In this document: positions 45,474 to 54,574 of the stretch, in pieces
Position numbering within the stretch: position 1 is the stretch's first letter
How the letters are laid out: every line of letters starts with the position of its first letter
Program-made: the position numbers and the translations under genes
Notes under the pieces: model-generated
Told to the model about the DNA's origin: nothing
Databases searched by the model: none
Seen by the model: only the letters and a program-made list of their open reading frames with translations
NCBI RefSeq assembly: GCF_014323705.1
Contig: NZ_JABVEC010000021.1
Coordinates: forward strand, 62,001-126,000
Reading direction: 5' to 3'
DNA: 64,000 nt
From: Actinomadura alba
Lineage (GTDB): Bacteria; Actinomycetota; Actinomycetes; Streptosporangiales; Streptosporangiaceae

Positions 45474-46814
45474 TCAGCGGCGAAGTGCGTCGATGGGTTC
45501 GATGCGGGAGGCGCGCCAGGCGGGGTAGAGACCGGCGAGGAGCCCAGTGACCGTGCCGATCAGTGGTGCGGGCAGGACGGTCGCCGGCTCCAGAATCGGA
45601 GTCCAGTCCTTGCCGACGGCGGCCGCCACGACGGTCGCAACGCCGATGCTGGTACCGATCAGCCCACCGAGCAACCCGAGAGCCGCGGATTCCGAGAGGA
45701 ACTGCGCGGCGATGTGTCGGCCCCGGGCACCTAGGGAACGACGCAGCCCGATCTCCGCGGTTCTCTCTAGGACGGCGACGAGTGTCGTGTTGGCGATGCC
45801 GACCGCTCCGATGACCAGGCAGATACCGGCGAGTGCGAGGAAGAGTGCGCCGAGGTCAGTGTTCACCTGCTCTTTGAGTTGCTTGGGGTCGGGTGGGGCG
45901 ATGATTTTGAACCGGTCCGGATTGTCCGGTCTGATGGCGACAGCGGCCTGCTGTGCGATCAGTGGGGCAGCGCCCAACCGGGTCTCGATCAGCACTTTCG
46001 GCGGAGAGCCGTCTGCTGCGTCAGCGGCACCCCACAGGGTTGTGGCCGTCGACGATGGGGTTAGCACGGACAGCAGGGCGTCAGGCTGGCGGTCGACGTC
46101 GTCGATGATTCCGATCACCGTAAGTGGCGTGTCACGGATGAAGATCGCCGGCTGCATGTCCAGCCGGGTTATCCCTAGCCTGTGGGCGGCCGCACGCCCC
46201 AGCACGGCGACCCGCTGGTTCCGGCTCTGGTGGAAGGCGTCATACAGCCTTCCGGTGCTGACCTGGGCGTGGATGGCGCGCAGATAGCCTGGTGACGCGG
46301 CGATGACGGTCAGTGGCTCTCCTGCCGTGCGGTCGATCGAGGGTGGCCGGGCAGTGACCGTCACGCCGCGCCCTTCGCCGCCTCCAAAGCTGGGCTGCCA
46401 ATAGGTCCCTGCGTTGCGGACCCCGTTCAGTCGCATCAGCCGTTGTTCGGTGTCCGCGGGAAAGGGGGTGTCAGCGGTGGATGGCTCGGCCGGGGCGTCT
46501 TCCACGATGACTTCGGTGGCCGCCAGAGCGGTGAACCGTTTGGAGACCTGACCCGAGGCGGTGGCGGTCAGGCCGAGCACCGCCACGAACGCCGCCACTC
46601 CCAGCAGCGTGCCCAGCACCGTCAGACCCGCCCTGGTGGGGCGTGCGAGGATCGCTGTCGTCGCCTCGTCCACCATGTCGCGAAATGCCAACCGCGTCGG
46701 TTCCACTGGACCCGGGCCGCGGCCGTGCGCGCGGACGTGACTACGTACACGGGCGAGAGCGAGAGCGAGAGCGAGTTGCTTCGCTTTGGTGGCCCGGTGG
46801 GAGCCCTCACACAT
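45474..46814 (-). CDS. MacB-type ABC transporter permease (FtsX domain)
   Basis: A 446-aa membrane protein: helix 1 near 60-80 (AGLTVLGTLLGVAAFVAVLGL), a large extracytosolic MacB_PCD domain (about 85-320), and three C-terminal helices (LFLALAGICLVIGAVGIANT, LGLLGGLIGTSIGVATVVA, LIGTVTGLLAGLYPAW) forming the FtsX unit. ATG 46814 overlaps the ATPase stop by eight bases (ATGTGTGA), so they are coupled. Residues 13-22 (KQLALALALAR) come from a GAGAGC hexamer repeat and look like slippage. Together with the ATPase and adaptor it forms a tripartite mechanotransmission-type exporter. Confidence 0.9.
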   Translation of the reverse strand: MCEGSHRATKAKQLALALALARVRSHVRAHGRGPGPVEPTRLAFRDMVDEATTAILARPTRAGLTVLGTLLGVAAFVAVLGLTATASGQVSKRFTALAATEVIVEDAPAEPSTADTPFPADTEQRLMRLNGVRNAGTYWQPSFGGGEGRGVTVTARPPSIDRTAGEPLTVIAASPGYLRAIHAQVSTGRLYDAFHQSRNQRVAVLGRAAAHRLGITRLDMQPAIFIRDTPLTVIGIIDDVDRQPDALLSVLTPSSTATTLWGAADAADGSPPKVLIETRLGAAPLIAQQAAVAIRPDNPDRFKIIAPPDPKQLKEQVNTDLGALFLALAGICLVIGAVGIANTTLVAVLERTAEIGLRRSLGARGRHIAAQFLSESAALGLLGGLIGTSIGVATVVAAAVGKDWTPILEPATVLPAPLIGTVTGLLAGLYPAWRASRIEPIDALRR

Positions 46815-47589
46815 CGCCCACCGTCGCCTGAACGGCTTCGGCGGTCAACTGTTCAGGGTCGGCCTCCCGGAGCACTCCGTCCCGGATGACCACCGCGCGG
46901 TCGCCACGTGCCGCCACCCCTGGATCATGGGTGACTACCAGCAACGTGAACCCATCGGCGTGCAGCTCATCCATGAGCTGTAGCACGGTTGCCGCAGTCG
47001 TGGTGTCCAGGTTACCGGTCGGCTCATCGCACAGCAGCAGGCTCGGCCGGTTCACCAGTGCCCTCGCGATAGCCACCCGCTGCTGCTCTCCACCCGACAT
47101 CTGTCCGGCGTTGGCCAGCATTCGATGCGACAGCCCGACCCTCTCCAGGATCTCGGCTGCCATTTTGCGCTTGCGCTTGCGCTTGCGAGAACTTGCGGTG
47201 TAGAGCAACGACAGCATCACGTTCTCTACGGCACTGCGGTGGGGCAGCAGGTGGTACGACTGGAACACAAAGCCGATCCGACGTCCGCGCAACGCCGTAC
47301 GATCCCGCTCGTTCAACGCCGCGGTGTCGATCCCGTCCAACCGGTAGACACCCTCACTGGGCCGATCGAGCAGACCCGCCACATTCAAGAAGGTGGACTT
47401 GCCCGATCCGGACGGTCCCACCACCGTGACGTACTCACCGCGCCGGATCATCAGGTCCGCCGGGCGCAGCGCAATCACGGGCGGCGGCCCAGAATAAGTA
47501 CGGCCGACCCTACAGAACTCGATGACAGGCGTATTCCCCGCAGCAGAGCTGATATGAAGCGCCTCGGCCCCGGTTTCGGGGATGCTCAC
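46807..47589 (-). CDS. MacB/LolD-type ABC transporter ATP-binding protein
   Basis: A 260-aa ATPase: Walker A GPSGSGKST (about 58-66), Q-loop FVFQSYHLLPH, signature MSGGEQQRVAIARAL, Walker B LLLCDEPTGNLD and the H-loop VTHDP. A KRKRKRKRK run between Q-loop and signature (about 131-140), encoded by a TTGCGC hexamer repeat on the plus strand, is unusual for the family. The first codon overlaps the adaptor stop (47586-47589). It energises export by the FtsX-type permease downstream. Confidence 0.92.
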   Translation of the reverse strand: MSIPETGAEALHISSAAGNTPVIEFCRVGRTYSGPPPVIALRPADLMIRRGEYVTVVGPSGSGKSTFLNVAGLLDRPSEGVYRLDGIDTAALNERDRTALRGRRIGFVFQSYHLLPHRSAVENVMLSLLYTASSRKRKRKRKMAAEILERVGLSHRMLANAGQMSGGEQQRVAIARALVNRPSLLLCDEPTGNLDTTTAATVLQLMDELHADGFTLLVVTHDPGVAARGDRAVVIRDGVLREADPEQLTAEAVQATVGDV

Positions 47590-48899
47590 TCCCCCACCAC
47601 CACAAGGTCGTTCTGCGCAAGCTCAGCGGACTCCACCTCGACAAAGCCACCGGCAGTAGCGCCGATCCGCACCGTCACCCGCCGCTGCTTCCCACCCGGC
47701 AGCAGCTCGATCACCTGTGTTGATCCGTCGGCGCTGGCGTAGACGGCCGACGACGGCACGGCCAGCACCGCACCGGACGTACTCGCCGCCTCGATCGTCA
47801 ACCGCACGTCCTGCGCCGCGAGCTTCTCAGGAAGCTGCTTGACACCTGTCACGAGGATCGGATGACCCGGTTCACTCGCAGGCTCCTGGCCTTCCCCAGA
47901 ACCGGCCTCCCCCTCGCCGCCCTCTGGCGGACCACCATCGAGAGCGCCGATCGACCCCACCCGCCCCCGTACTTCCAGCTCCAGCTCCTCCGAAAAGATC
48001 CGCACCTGGTCGCCGACATCCACCAGCTTGCGGTCTGGTGGTGACAACGACCCGCGGACCACCAGATCACCCTCCGCCAGAGTGAGCAAGGTCCCCTTGA
48101 CTTCCCTGCCCAGCGCCGCCTTCACTGACGTCACCCGAGCCGGGAACTTGGGCACGAAGAACACCTCACCAGCCTTCACGAAGATGCTCCGTGCACCGCT
48201 CGAAGAAGCATCACCTGTAGAGGGCCCTCCGGCAGAGTCATCGGATCCGGATCCGGATCCGGGGGAGGCGGAGGGCCCGGTCGCCGTCGGCGGGTCATAG
48301 CCCCGATCGCCGTACAACCGCTTCGCTGCGGCCTGCGTGGAGGACCCGAAGACCCCCGGACGGTCGCCGACCGAATAGCCCAGGTTCCGCAACGCCGCCT
48401 GCAACTGCAGGACATCCGGCCCTTTCGCACCCGGACGCATGTCACGGTAAATCGGGATTCTGCCGTACATTGCGATCATCGGACGGCCTGAAACCTCCGC
48501 CACGACCTGTCCGGCCCTGATCCGCTGGCTCTTCCTCACGACCGACCGCGTCACGACCGACTTGCCCTCAGCAGGAGCCGGAACCGACACCCCGATCTCC
48601 TTGCCCGGCGCCACCGACCCCCGCAATACCACTGTTTGCTTCAACACCCGCTTCTCCACCGGGGCCGAGATCACCGAAGCCTTCGGGGGAGCCGCCTCAG
48701 CCGCGACCTGCTGCGGCGACTTCACCCACACCGACGCGCCCAAACCCGCACACGACAACACCACGGCACTGACCACGACCCCGATCAGCATGCGACGACG
48801 ATTCAATGTCGCGTCAACCGCAGATGCCTCCGGTTGCCCGTCATCATGCTGCGACGGCTCCGGCATCGGGCCGACGGAATCCGGCCGGTCCTGACTCAT
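47586..48899 (-). CDS. MacA-like adaptor with peptidoglycan-binding domain
   Basis: A 437-aa membrane-anchored protein: cytosolic tail, one helix at about 36-56 (RRMLIGVVVSAVVLSCAGLGASV), biotinyl-lipoyl-like segments (VVLRGSVAPGKEIGV, RIRAGQVVAEVSGRP), a PG_binding_1 domain (about 150-195, GAKGPDVLQLQAALRNLGYSVG), an acidic/Gly-rich insert, and a C-terminal beta-barrel region. It is the first gene of the adaptor-ATPase-permease operon. In Gram-positive bacteria such adaptors link MacB-type ABC proteins to the wall; related operons accompany lactococcin 972-type bacteriocins (established). Here they neighbour small secreted Cys proteins. Confidence 0.88.
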   Translation of the reverse strand: MSQDRPDSVGPMPEPSQHDDGQPEASAVDATLNRRRMLIGVVVSAVVLSCAGLGASVWVKSPQQVAAEAAPPKASVISAPVEKRVLKQTVVLRGSVAPGKEIGVSVPAPAEGKSVVTRSVVRKSQRIRAGQVVAEVSGRPMIAMYGRIPIYRDMRPGAKGPDVLQLQAALRNLGYSVGDRPGVFGSSTQAAAKRLYGDRGYDPPTATGPSASPGSGSGSDDSAGGPSTGDASSSGARSIFVKAGEVFFVPKFPARVTSVKAALGREVKGTLLTLAEGDLVVRGSLSPPDRKLVDVGDQVRIFSEELELEVRGRVGSIGALDGGPPEGGEGEAGSGEGQEPASEPGHPILVTGVKQLPEKLAAQDVRLTIEAASTSGAVLAVPSSAVYASADGSTQVIELLPGGKQRRVTVRIGATAGGFVEVESAELAQNDLVVVGE

Positions 48900-49459
48900 G
48901 AACCCGACTCCGGATACTTCACCTGCGGATCAGGGGACGAGGTACACAAGGTTTCTCCCGAAGTCGTTCGCGTGGCCAGCCTCGTCGCGTTCTCGATGGA
49001 TTTTCCACGTCTACGCAACAACCTTGCGTTCTCCTCAGCCGGAGACTGCTGCTCAGCGACGAGGATTCCAGCCTCCGAGCAACACACCGATCGGAACTAT
49101 ACCGTGAAAATTGAAGCGGATTAGACAACTACGCACTAACAAAGATCGGGTTGGCTAGAAAGATCGGGTCGGCTAGTAAGTGCACACCAGAAACCTCGCG
49201 CCGTGATTACCCTGTTCAGGCGCCACAACAACTTGCCTATCGCACGCGACAGTCTCCCCACCTGCCGACCGGCTTGCTCGCGCATGCCGGGCCAGACGGA
49301 GAAGCCGTCGCATGTCCTCACAGTCAAGCCCTGCGGCGGCTACCCACGGCGGATGCACAGGTGTCGACAGCTCACCTTTGCGCACCGCACCGGCCGAATA
49401 ATCTCCATTGCCTGTCGTAACAGGCTGACCACTCTGGGTCGCCGCGGGCCGGGAGAGCC
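48900..49459. other. intergenic region
   Basis: Upstream region of the adaptor operon and downstream region of the second small secreted protein. Several short frames have no recognisable product. A 17-base unit, AAGATCGGGTTGGCTAG, is partly repeated at 49141-49174. Confidence 0.4.
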
Positions 49460-49855
49460 TCAGCAGGCGGTGACCCAGTCGTTCCCGATGCCCGCGTCAT
49501 TGGGGTTGTGCAGACTCCAATAGGCGAAAGGACGCGAGCAGTAAGGCCCGTACTCGGTCATGAGCAAGACCGCGTTGTTACCTGCGGTGTCGTTGTAGGA
49601 CGACGAGTCGTTGTGCACCATCCAATAATAGGCCGTCGTGCTCCAGTTGGGGTTGTCGTACTTGAACGAGGCCTTGTTCCCGGTGTCGTAAGCTGCGATC
49701 CAGACGCAGTAGTAGCTGGTGGAGCACTCGGCGGCCGCGCTGTTCCTATCGGCACTGGCGCTCGGTGCGATCGCAACTGCGGCTGCGCCGGCGGCGGCCA
49801 CGGCTGCGGACGTCACCGCGACCTTCCGCAGGACGCTCAGGGGAAGTTTGGACAT
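49460..49855 (-). CDS. small secreted Cys-containing protein, I36/crystallin-like (copy 2)
   Basis: A 131-aa preprotein: signal peptide MSKLPLSVLRKVAVTSAAVA continuing to an Ala-rich stretch ending SASA near residue 35. The mature domain has ECSTSYYCVW, YDTGNKASFKYDNPNWS, HNDSSSYNDTAGNNAVLLM, YCSRPFAYWSLHNPNDAG and a terminal Cys. ATG 49855 follows AAAGGAAG. It is the tandem neighbour of copy 3: the 5' leader and first 40 codons are almost identical between them, so they arose by recent duplication, while the mature parts differ at a cluster of sites. Confidence 0.82.
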   Translation of the reverse strand: MSKLPLSVLRKVAVTSAAVAAAGAAAVAIAPSASADRNSAAAECSTSYYCVWIAAYDTGNKASFKYDNPNWSTTAYYWMVHNDSSSYNDTAGNNAVLLMTEYGPYCSRPFAYWSLHNPNDAGIGNDWVTAC

Positions 49856-50019
49856 GTAGACTTCCTTTCGCTTCGCGCTGGCCCGGTCCGCCGACAATGC
49901 TGGCGAGCGTTCTACGGCGGACCGGGCTAGAACTCCATTTACGGTTGGGCTGCAGGTGCGGTCATCACCTGGTCGCACAGTCGGCTGACCACTCTAGGTC
50001 GCCGCGGGCAGGGAGAGCC

Positions 50020-50415
50020 TCAGCAGGAGGCTACCCAGTCGTTCCCGTAGCCCGCGCCGTCGGGGTTGTGCTGGCTCCAGTAGGCGAAGGGACGCGAGCA
50101 GTAGGCGCCGAACTCGGTCAGGAGCCAGACCGAATTGTTTCCCGCGGTGTCGTTGTAGGACGACGAGTCGATGTGCACCATCCAATAATTGGCCGTCGTG
50201 CCCCAGTGAGGGTTGTCGTACTTGAACGGGGCCATGGACCCACTGTCCGAAGGACCGGCCCAGACGCAGTAGTAGCTGGTGGAGCACTCGGCGGCCGCGC
50301 TGTTCCTATCGGCACTGGCGCTCGGTGCGATCGCAACTGCGGCTGCGCCGGCGGCGGCCACGGCTGCGGACGTCACCGCGACCTTCCGCAGGACGCTCAG
50401 GGGAAGTTTGGACAT
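50020..50415 (-). CDS. small secreted Cys-containing protein, I36/crystallin-like (copy 3)
   Basis: A 131-aa paralogue of copy 2 with the same signal peptide. The mature part differs in the segment after CVW (AGPSDSGSMAPFKYDNPHWG in place of IAAYDTGNKASFKYDNPNWS) and near the C-terminus (WSQHNPDGAGYGNDWVASC). All four Cys are kept. Its promoter lies in the AT-rich 50.42-50.67 kb stretch. Divergence focused on the mature domain while the leader is fixed is what one expects for a secreted effector or inhibitor under diversifying selection (inference). Confidence 0.82.
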   Translation of the reverse strand: MSKLPLSVLRKVAVTSAAVAAAGAAAVAIAPSASADRNSAAAECSTSYYCVWAGPSDSGSMAPFKYDNPHWGTTANYWMVHIDSSSYNDTAGNNSVWLLTEFGAYCSRPFAYWSQHNPDGAGYGNDWVASC

Positions 50416-50676
50416 GTAGACTTCCTTTCGCTTCGCGCTGACCCAATCTGCCGACAATGCTGGCGAGCGTTCTACGGCGGACCGGGCTAGAACTTCATTT
50501 ACGGCTCAATTATTGATGGCCCAAAGTGTTATGTCAATTAAAAAAGCGTGGTGGCCAGAAATGGCCAGTGGATGAAGACATTACTTGGCTGTGTGGCCAG
50601 GTGATGACCGCACCTGCGGCCCAGGAAGTCAACTCAACCGCCTTCCGGGCCAAGCGGTCGCGAGGGCAGGTGAAGT

Positions 50677-51603
50677 TCAGGAGTTGCGTAGTACGCTATG
50701 GGCCCGCTTAAGAGCCTCCATGCGCAGGGTTCGATAAGCGATGATCTGGCCTTCCCGATCTGCTATCACTTTTGCCTGATGCGAATCCCATACGTTGCGC
50801 ATGGTGCTAGTGAATCCCACCTGCTTGTCACATTCAGCGGCAGCCACGGCGAGCTTGATTTCCTTATCCTTGCTCCCACGCTCCGCCAGCTTGAACCCCT
50901 CCGATTGAGCGTCTCGCGGGTGCTTGTACCGGTACCCTTTGGTTGCCATGCACTTAGGCCAGTCATCCTCTACCCTGCGGGTTTGCTGATCTTGGGCGAC
51001 CAGCGCCCCGACCGGGCCAGCAAGCATGTCGATCGTGCCCTGAGCTTGATACCACTTGTTCAAATCGCCATACAGCTGTTTCTGTATATCCCCATAACAG
51101 CCGCCTGCCGGGCGCTCACCCTCACCGCTGCCAGGCACGCTCACTTTGACCGTCTTGTCGCCCTTTATCGCCAGATCCCACTTCTGCTGCTCTGTCGGCG
51201 AAAGCGTCTTCAAGTAGGCGCCGTTAAGGTCGGGAGGCGTAGACTTCTGACGTGCCTGAAAGTCTTGAAAATTGTAACCGGTCCGCCGTGCTCGCTGGAC
51301 ATCATCGCCGGGCTCTACTGTGTTCCATCGCCCAAATGAGTCCCATTTGGGCTCTGAATCCGGAATTGGGCTAGCGATGTACTTCTGCCCCTTGGCTTTC
51401 ATGCATTGGGTCATGAGCTGCTCTTCTGCTTGGCGTAGGACCTTGGCCTCTTGCCACGACCCGCGAACGCTGGCTAGGGAGAGCTTGGCATTACCTTCAC
51501 CCTTGCCTTCTGCATCAGAAGAGTCTCCGCCGCACGCAGACACCAGACTTCCAGAGAGAGATATCGCAACTGCGGCGACAAAGCACTTGATGGATTGGTT
51601 CAT
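50677..51603 (-). CDS. hypothetical lipoprotein
   Basis: A 308-aa lipoprotein. ATG 51603 begins a signal peptide (MNQSIKCFVAAVAISLSGSL) with lipobox Cys24 in VSAC. The rest is charged and helical, with Cys pairs around QLMTQCMKAKGQKY, GGCYGDIQKQLYGDLNKW, WPKCMATKGYRY and AAECDKQVGF. The repeated CMKAKG/CMATKG motif suggests two similar helical-hairpin units. No known family recognised. It lies in the island next to the small secreted proteins and could be a surface partner or immunity lipoprotein (speculative). Confidence 0.75.
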   Translation of the reverse strand: MNQSIKCFVAAVAISLSGSLVSACGGDSSDAEGKGEGNAKLSLASVRGSWQEAKVLRQAEEQLMTQCMKAKGQKYIASPIPDSEPKWDSFGRWNTVEPGDDVQRARRTGYNFQDFQARQKSTPPDLNGAYLKTLSPTEQQKWDLAIKGDKTVKVSVPGSGEGERPAGGCYGDIQKQLYGDLNKWYQAQGTIDMLAGPVGALVAQDQQTRRVEDDWPKCMATKGYRYKHPRDAQSEGFKLAERGSKDKEIKLAVAAAECDKQVGFTSTMRNVWDSHQAKVIADREGQIIAYRTLRMEALKRAHSVLRNS

Positions 51604-52202
51604 GTGAAAGGTTCCAGGAATGCGAGATGCCATTGATACACTCTCTCCAGACCTATAGACCACAGGCGGACTGAACACCGCGCGTACGACGACGCTGATA
51701 TCGGCTAGCGTGGCCACCGCCAGCACCACTGGATGTATTACGTCGGGCAATCACCGCTGAAGCCGAATCGGCTATCAGAACCTCCGGTTCGACGCAGTAG
51801 CGAGGACCGGTCATTGGCATCAGTGATCCACGCAACCAGAAGTCCCCTTATTAAGTGGTTTCAGTACTCCGACACTGCCCGACCATGCCGACGAAACTCG
51901 CAAATTTTACCACAAGTGGATCCTGGGAGTTAAGTCGTGTTCAACGCAAGCTGATCATGCCATGTGTGCGCACAGACAGCAACATCACCAAACCTTCCTT
52001 ATTGGTGAAGTCGATGGATTCGTGGATGCAAACCAGACTGCCAAGGTCCGGCGACCAGGAGAGATGCAAGTGGGCTGCACGCCATGCGAAACGCATCAGA
52101 AGCCCTTCAATTATTGGAGTTGCAATTTAGGTCATACGGCCAATAAGGATGTTGCGGAAGTCCTTAATCTTGCGTGTGCCGCTCGAAAACTCGGCCGAGG
52201 CT
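51604..52202. other. low-GC intergenic region
   Basis: About 600 bp of clearly lower GC than the rest. Short plus frames exist (51855-52130, 51962-52279), but none is convincing. The region to the right is the IS left end. Confidence 0.4.
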
Positions 52203-53353
52203 TTGACCTGGAGGTTCGCCTGCAGACGGTCGATGTGGCTGGGATCCTCGCGAGATGCCTCTCGCCCTGGCTTACATGATCATAAGATTCGTACTCTCAG
52301 TGGTGGCGGTCCTGGTCCGCGGTGATGTGTCCAAGGACGTTGAACTACTTGTGCTCCGTCATGAGAACGCAGTGCTTCGCCGCCAGGTCCCGCGCCCCCG
52401 CTACGGGCCGGCCGACCGGATCTGGTTCGCGGCGCTGTCTCGGCATCTGCCTCGACGCCTTTGGTCGGCGGTGTTCCCGGTGACTCCCGCGACGATCCTG
52501 CGCTGGCACCGCCGCCTGGTCACGCGCAAATGGACCTATTCCGACCGTCGCCGGCCCGGACGACCATCGATGGTCGCGGCGGTCAAGCAGTTGATCCTGC
52601 GGATGGCCCGGGATAACCCAAGGTGGGGGCATCGGCGGATCCAGGGCGAGCTTGCCCGTCTCGGCCATCAGGTCGCGCCCTCGACGGTGTGGGAGATTCT
52701 GAACGCGGCCGGTATCGATCCCGCACCGCGCAGATCGGGGCCGACCTGGCGGCAATTCCTGTCCGCCCAAACCCACGCGATGATCGCATGTGACTTCTTC
52801 ACGGTGGACACGACCGTGCTGAAACGCCTGTATGTCCTGGTGTTCATCGAGCACGGCACCCGCATGCTGCACCTGGCCGGAGTCACCGCCAACCCGACCG
52901 GGCCATGGGTGACGCAGCAGGCCAGGAACCTGGCCATGGATCTGGGGCCTCGGATGGACTCGCTGCGGTTCTTGGTCCGTGACCGGGACACCAAGTTCAC
53001 CGCCGCCTTCGATGAGGTCTTCCGGGCTTGCGGCGTCCAGATCATCAAGACTCCGCCACGAGCCCCACGGGCGAACGCGATCTGCGAGCGGGTTGTCAGG
53101 ACGCTCCGCCGAGAGGTGCTCGACCAGATACTGATCTTCAACGAAAAGCATCTGTCCAAGATCCTCACCGAATACGTCGAACATTACGACGATCATCGGC
53201 CGCATCAGTCGCGAGGCCAGCGACCGCCACATGTCGAAACCACGGTCGCGAGACCGATTACCGATCTGGCTGACCTCCGCTCTGTCCAGCGGCAGCCGAT
53301 CCTCGGCGGCCTGATCAGCCAATACCATCGCGCAGCCTGAACCTGCAGGTCAA
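52203..53353. mobile_element. insertion sequence with rve-type transposase
   Basis: TTGACCTGGAGGTTC at 52203-52217 and GAACCTGCAGGTCAA at 53339-53353 are inverted repeats with one mismatch, bracketing the transposase gene. The exact outer ends and target duplication were not established. The right end lies inside the reading frame of the integrase. Related remnants are at 43.3, 45.2 and perhaps 25.8 kb. Confidence 0.6.
52276..53340 (+). CDS. IS481/IS3-like DDE transposase (rve domain)
   Basis: A 354-aa transposase. N-terminal membrane-like start MIIRFVLSVVAVLVRGDVSK and DVELLVLRHENAVLRRQV are typical of this group. A helix-turn-helix region (about 100-150) includes RWGHRRIQGELARLGHQVAPSTV. 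The rve catalytic core starts CDFFTVDTTVLKRLYVL (first Asp), then RFLVRDRDTKFT (second Asp) and a Glu in ANAICERVVRTLRRE. The C-terminus ends GGLISQYHRAA. It appears intact. Reading starts at ATG 52276; a longer frame begins at 52255. Confidence 0.88.
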   Translation: MIIRFVLSVVAVLVRGDVSKDVELLVLRHENAVLRRQVPRPRYGPADRIWFAALSRHLPRRLWSAVFPVTPATILRWHRRLVTRKWTYSDRRRPGRPSMVAAVKQLILRMARDNPRWGHRRIQGELARLGHQVAPSTVWEILNAAGIDPAPRRSGPTWRQFLSAQTHAMIACDFFTVDTTVLKRLYVLVFIEHGTRMLHLAGVTANPTGPWVTQQARNLAMDLGPRMDSLRFLVRDRDTKFTAAFDEVFRACGVQIIKTPPRAPRANAICERVVRTLRREVLDQILIFNEKHLSKILTEYVEHYDDHRPHQSRGQRPPHVETTVARPITDLADLRSVQRQPILGGLISQYHRAA

Positions 53354-54317
53354 CGAGCCGAACCCTATTTTCGAGCGGTACAAGCGGCGGATCGACCTCA
53401 ACGTCGCCTCGCTCGTCGAACTCCCCTCCGGCAAGCGCCCCAAAGCGCTGGTGTGGACGCCGGAGCGAATCGCCGAATGGAGACAATCCTACGAACGCCA
53501 CATCACGCTGATGGAGCAGCGCAAAAAGCGCCTGTCGAAGCTCGAACCTGACAAGCGGCACGGCACCCGCGTCAACCGGCTCGACGCCTACATCGGCACG
53601 CCCCGTCCGTCCCCGGTGATGGTGTGGACCCCCGAACACACCGCGGACTTCCTGCACCGAGCCCAAACCCACCGGCTGTATGGGCAGTACTACCTCATCG
53701 CCTTCCGCGGACTGCGGCGCGGCGAGTCGTGCGGGCTGCGTTGGCCCGACCTCAACCTCGACGAAGGGACAGCGACCGTGCGGTGGCAGATCGTCCAACA
53801 CGGCAATGGAACCGACCAAGGTAAGCCGAGATCCGAAGCCGGGGAACGGCAGATCTCGCTGGACAAGCACACCATCAGCCAACTCCGAGCTCACAAGGCC
53901 CGGCAGAACACCGAACGCCTCGCCGCCGGCGACACTTGGATGGAGACGGGGTTCGTGTTCACCACCGAAACCGGGGAGCCGCTGCACCCGGCGTGTGTGA
54001 CCGAGCAGTTCGAGCAACTCGCCATGGAAGCCGGCCTGCCGCCCATTCGCCTGCACGACCTGCGGCATGGCGCAGCCACGATCTTGCTCCGCGCCGGACA
54101 CGACATGAAGGTCGTCCAGGAGACCCTCGGCTTGTCTTCCATCACCATCGCCTCCGACACCTACACCTCGGTCCTGCCCGACCTGGCACGCGAGTCCGCC
54201 GAAGACGCCGCCGCCATCATTGTGAACGCGGGCAAACGCAGGCAGCGGCCTCGCGCACTCAAGCCTGTCCCACCCGGAGACGGCGACCACCGGGGCGCGG
54301 CCGGGGCAGCGTCATGA
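53342..54317 (+). pseudogene. tyrosine recombinase/integrase, 5' end removed by the IS
   Basis: The frame is open from the IS end through 54317. Catalytic residues are visible: Arg in FRGLRRGESCGLRWPD, HxxR in LHDLRHGAATILL and Tyr in ASDTYTSVLPDLARE. The segment KRPKALVWTPERIAEW and a following helical insert are typical of actinomycete element integrases. The N-terminal arm-binding and core-binding parts (about 100-150 residues) are lost to the IS. The remaining ATG at 53451 would give 288 aa. It is probably the integrase of the tRNA-Lys element, now inactive. Confidence 0.85.
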
Positions 54318-54406
54318 CCGCTCGCGTGGTTGGTGGCGTGGCGGCGGTGCCGATCTCGCTGATGCCTTGGGAGTCCATCGGTGTGTGGAGATAGTCGTTC
54401 TCAGGC

Positions 54407-54541
54407 TGGACCAAGACCTTCAGCGACCCGCGTCTGTGCGCCGCCATCGTCGACCGTCTCATCTTCGGCGCCAACATGATCCAGACCGGTACCGATTTCT
54501 ACCGCCTCGCCCAGGCCCGACAGGAGGCTATGACACCCTGA
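54407..54541 (+). pseudogene. IstB-type ATP-binding protein C-terminal remnant (IS21 family)
   Basis: The frame reads WTKTFSDPRLCAAIVDRLIF, then QTGTDFYRLAQARQEA and stop at 54541. It resembles the C-terminus of IstB helpers (FSDPRLCAAIVDRLTF, GTDSYRLAHT). Only about 44 codons remain. Confidence 0.6.
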
Positions 54542-54574
54542 TCACCAGGACACCTCAGAGATCGGGGGGACGAG

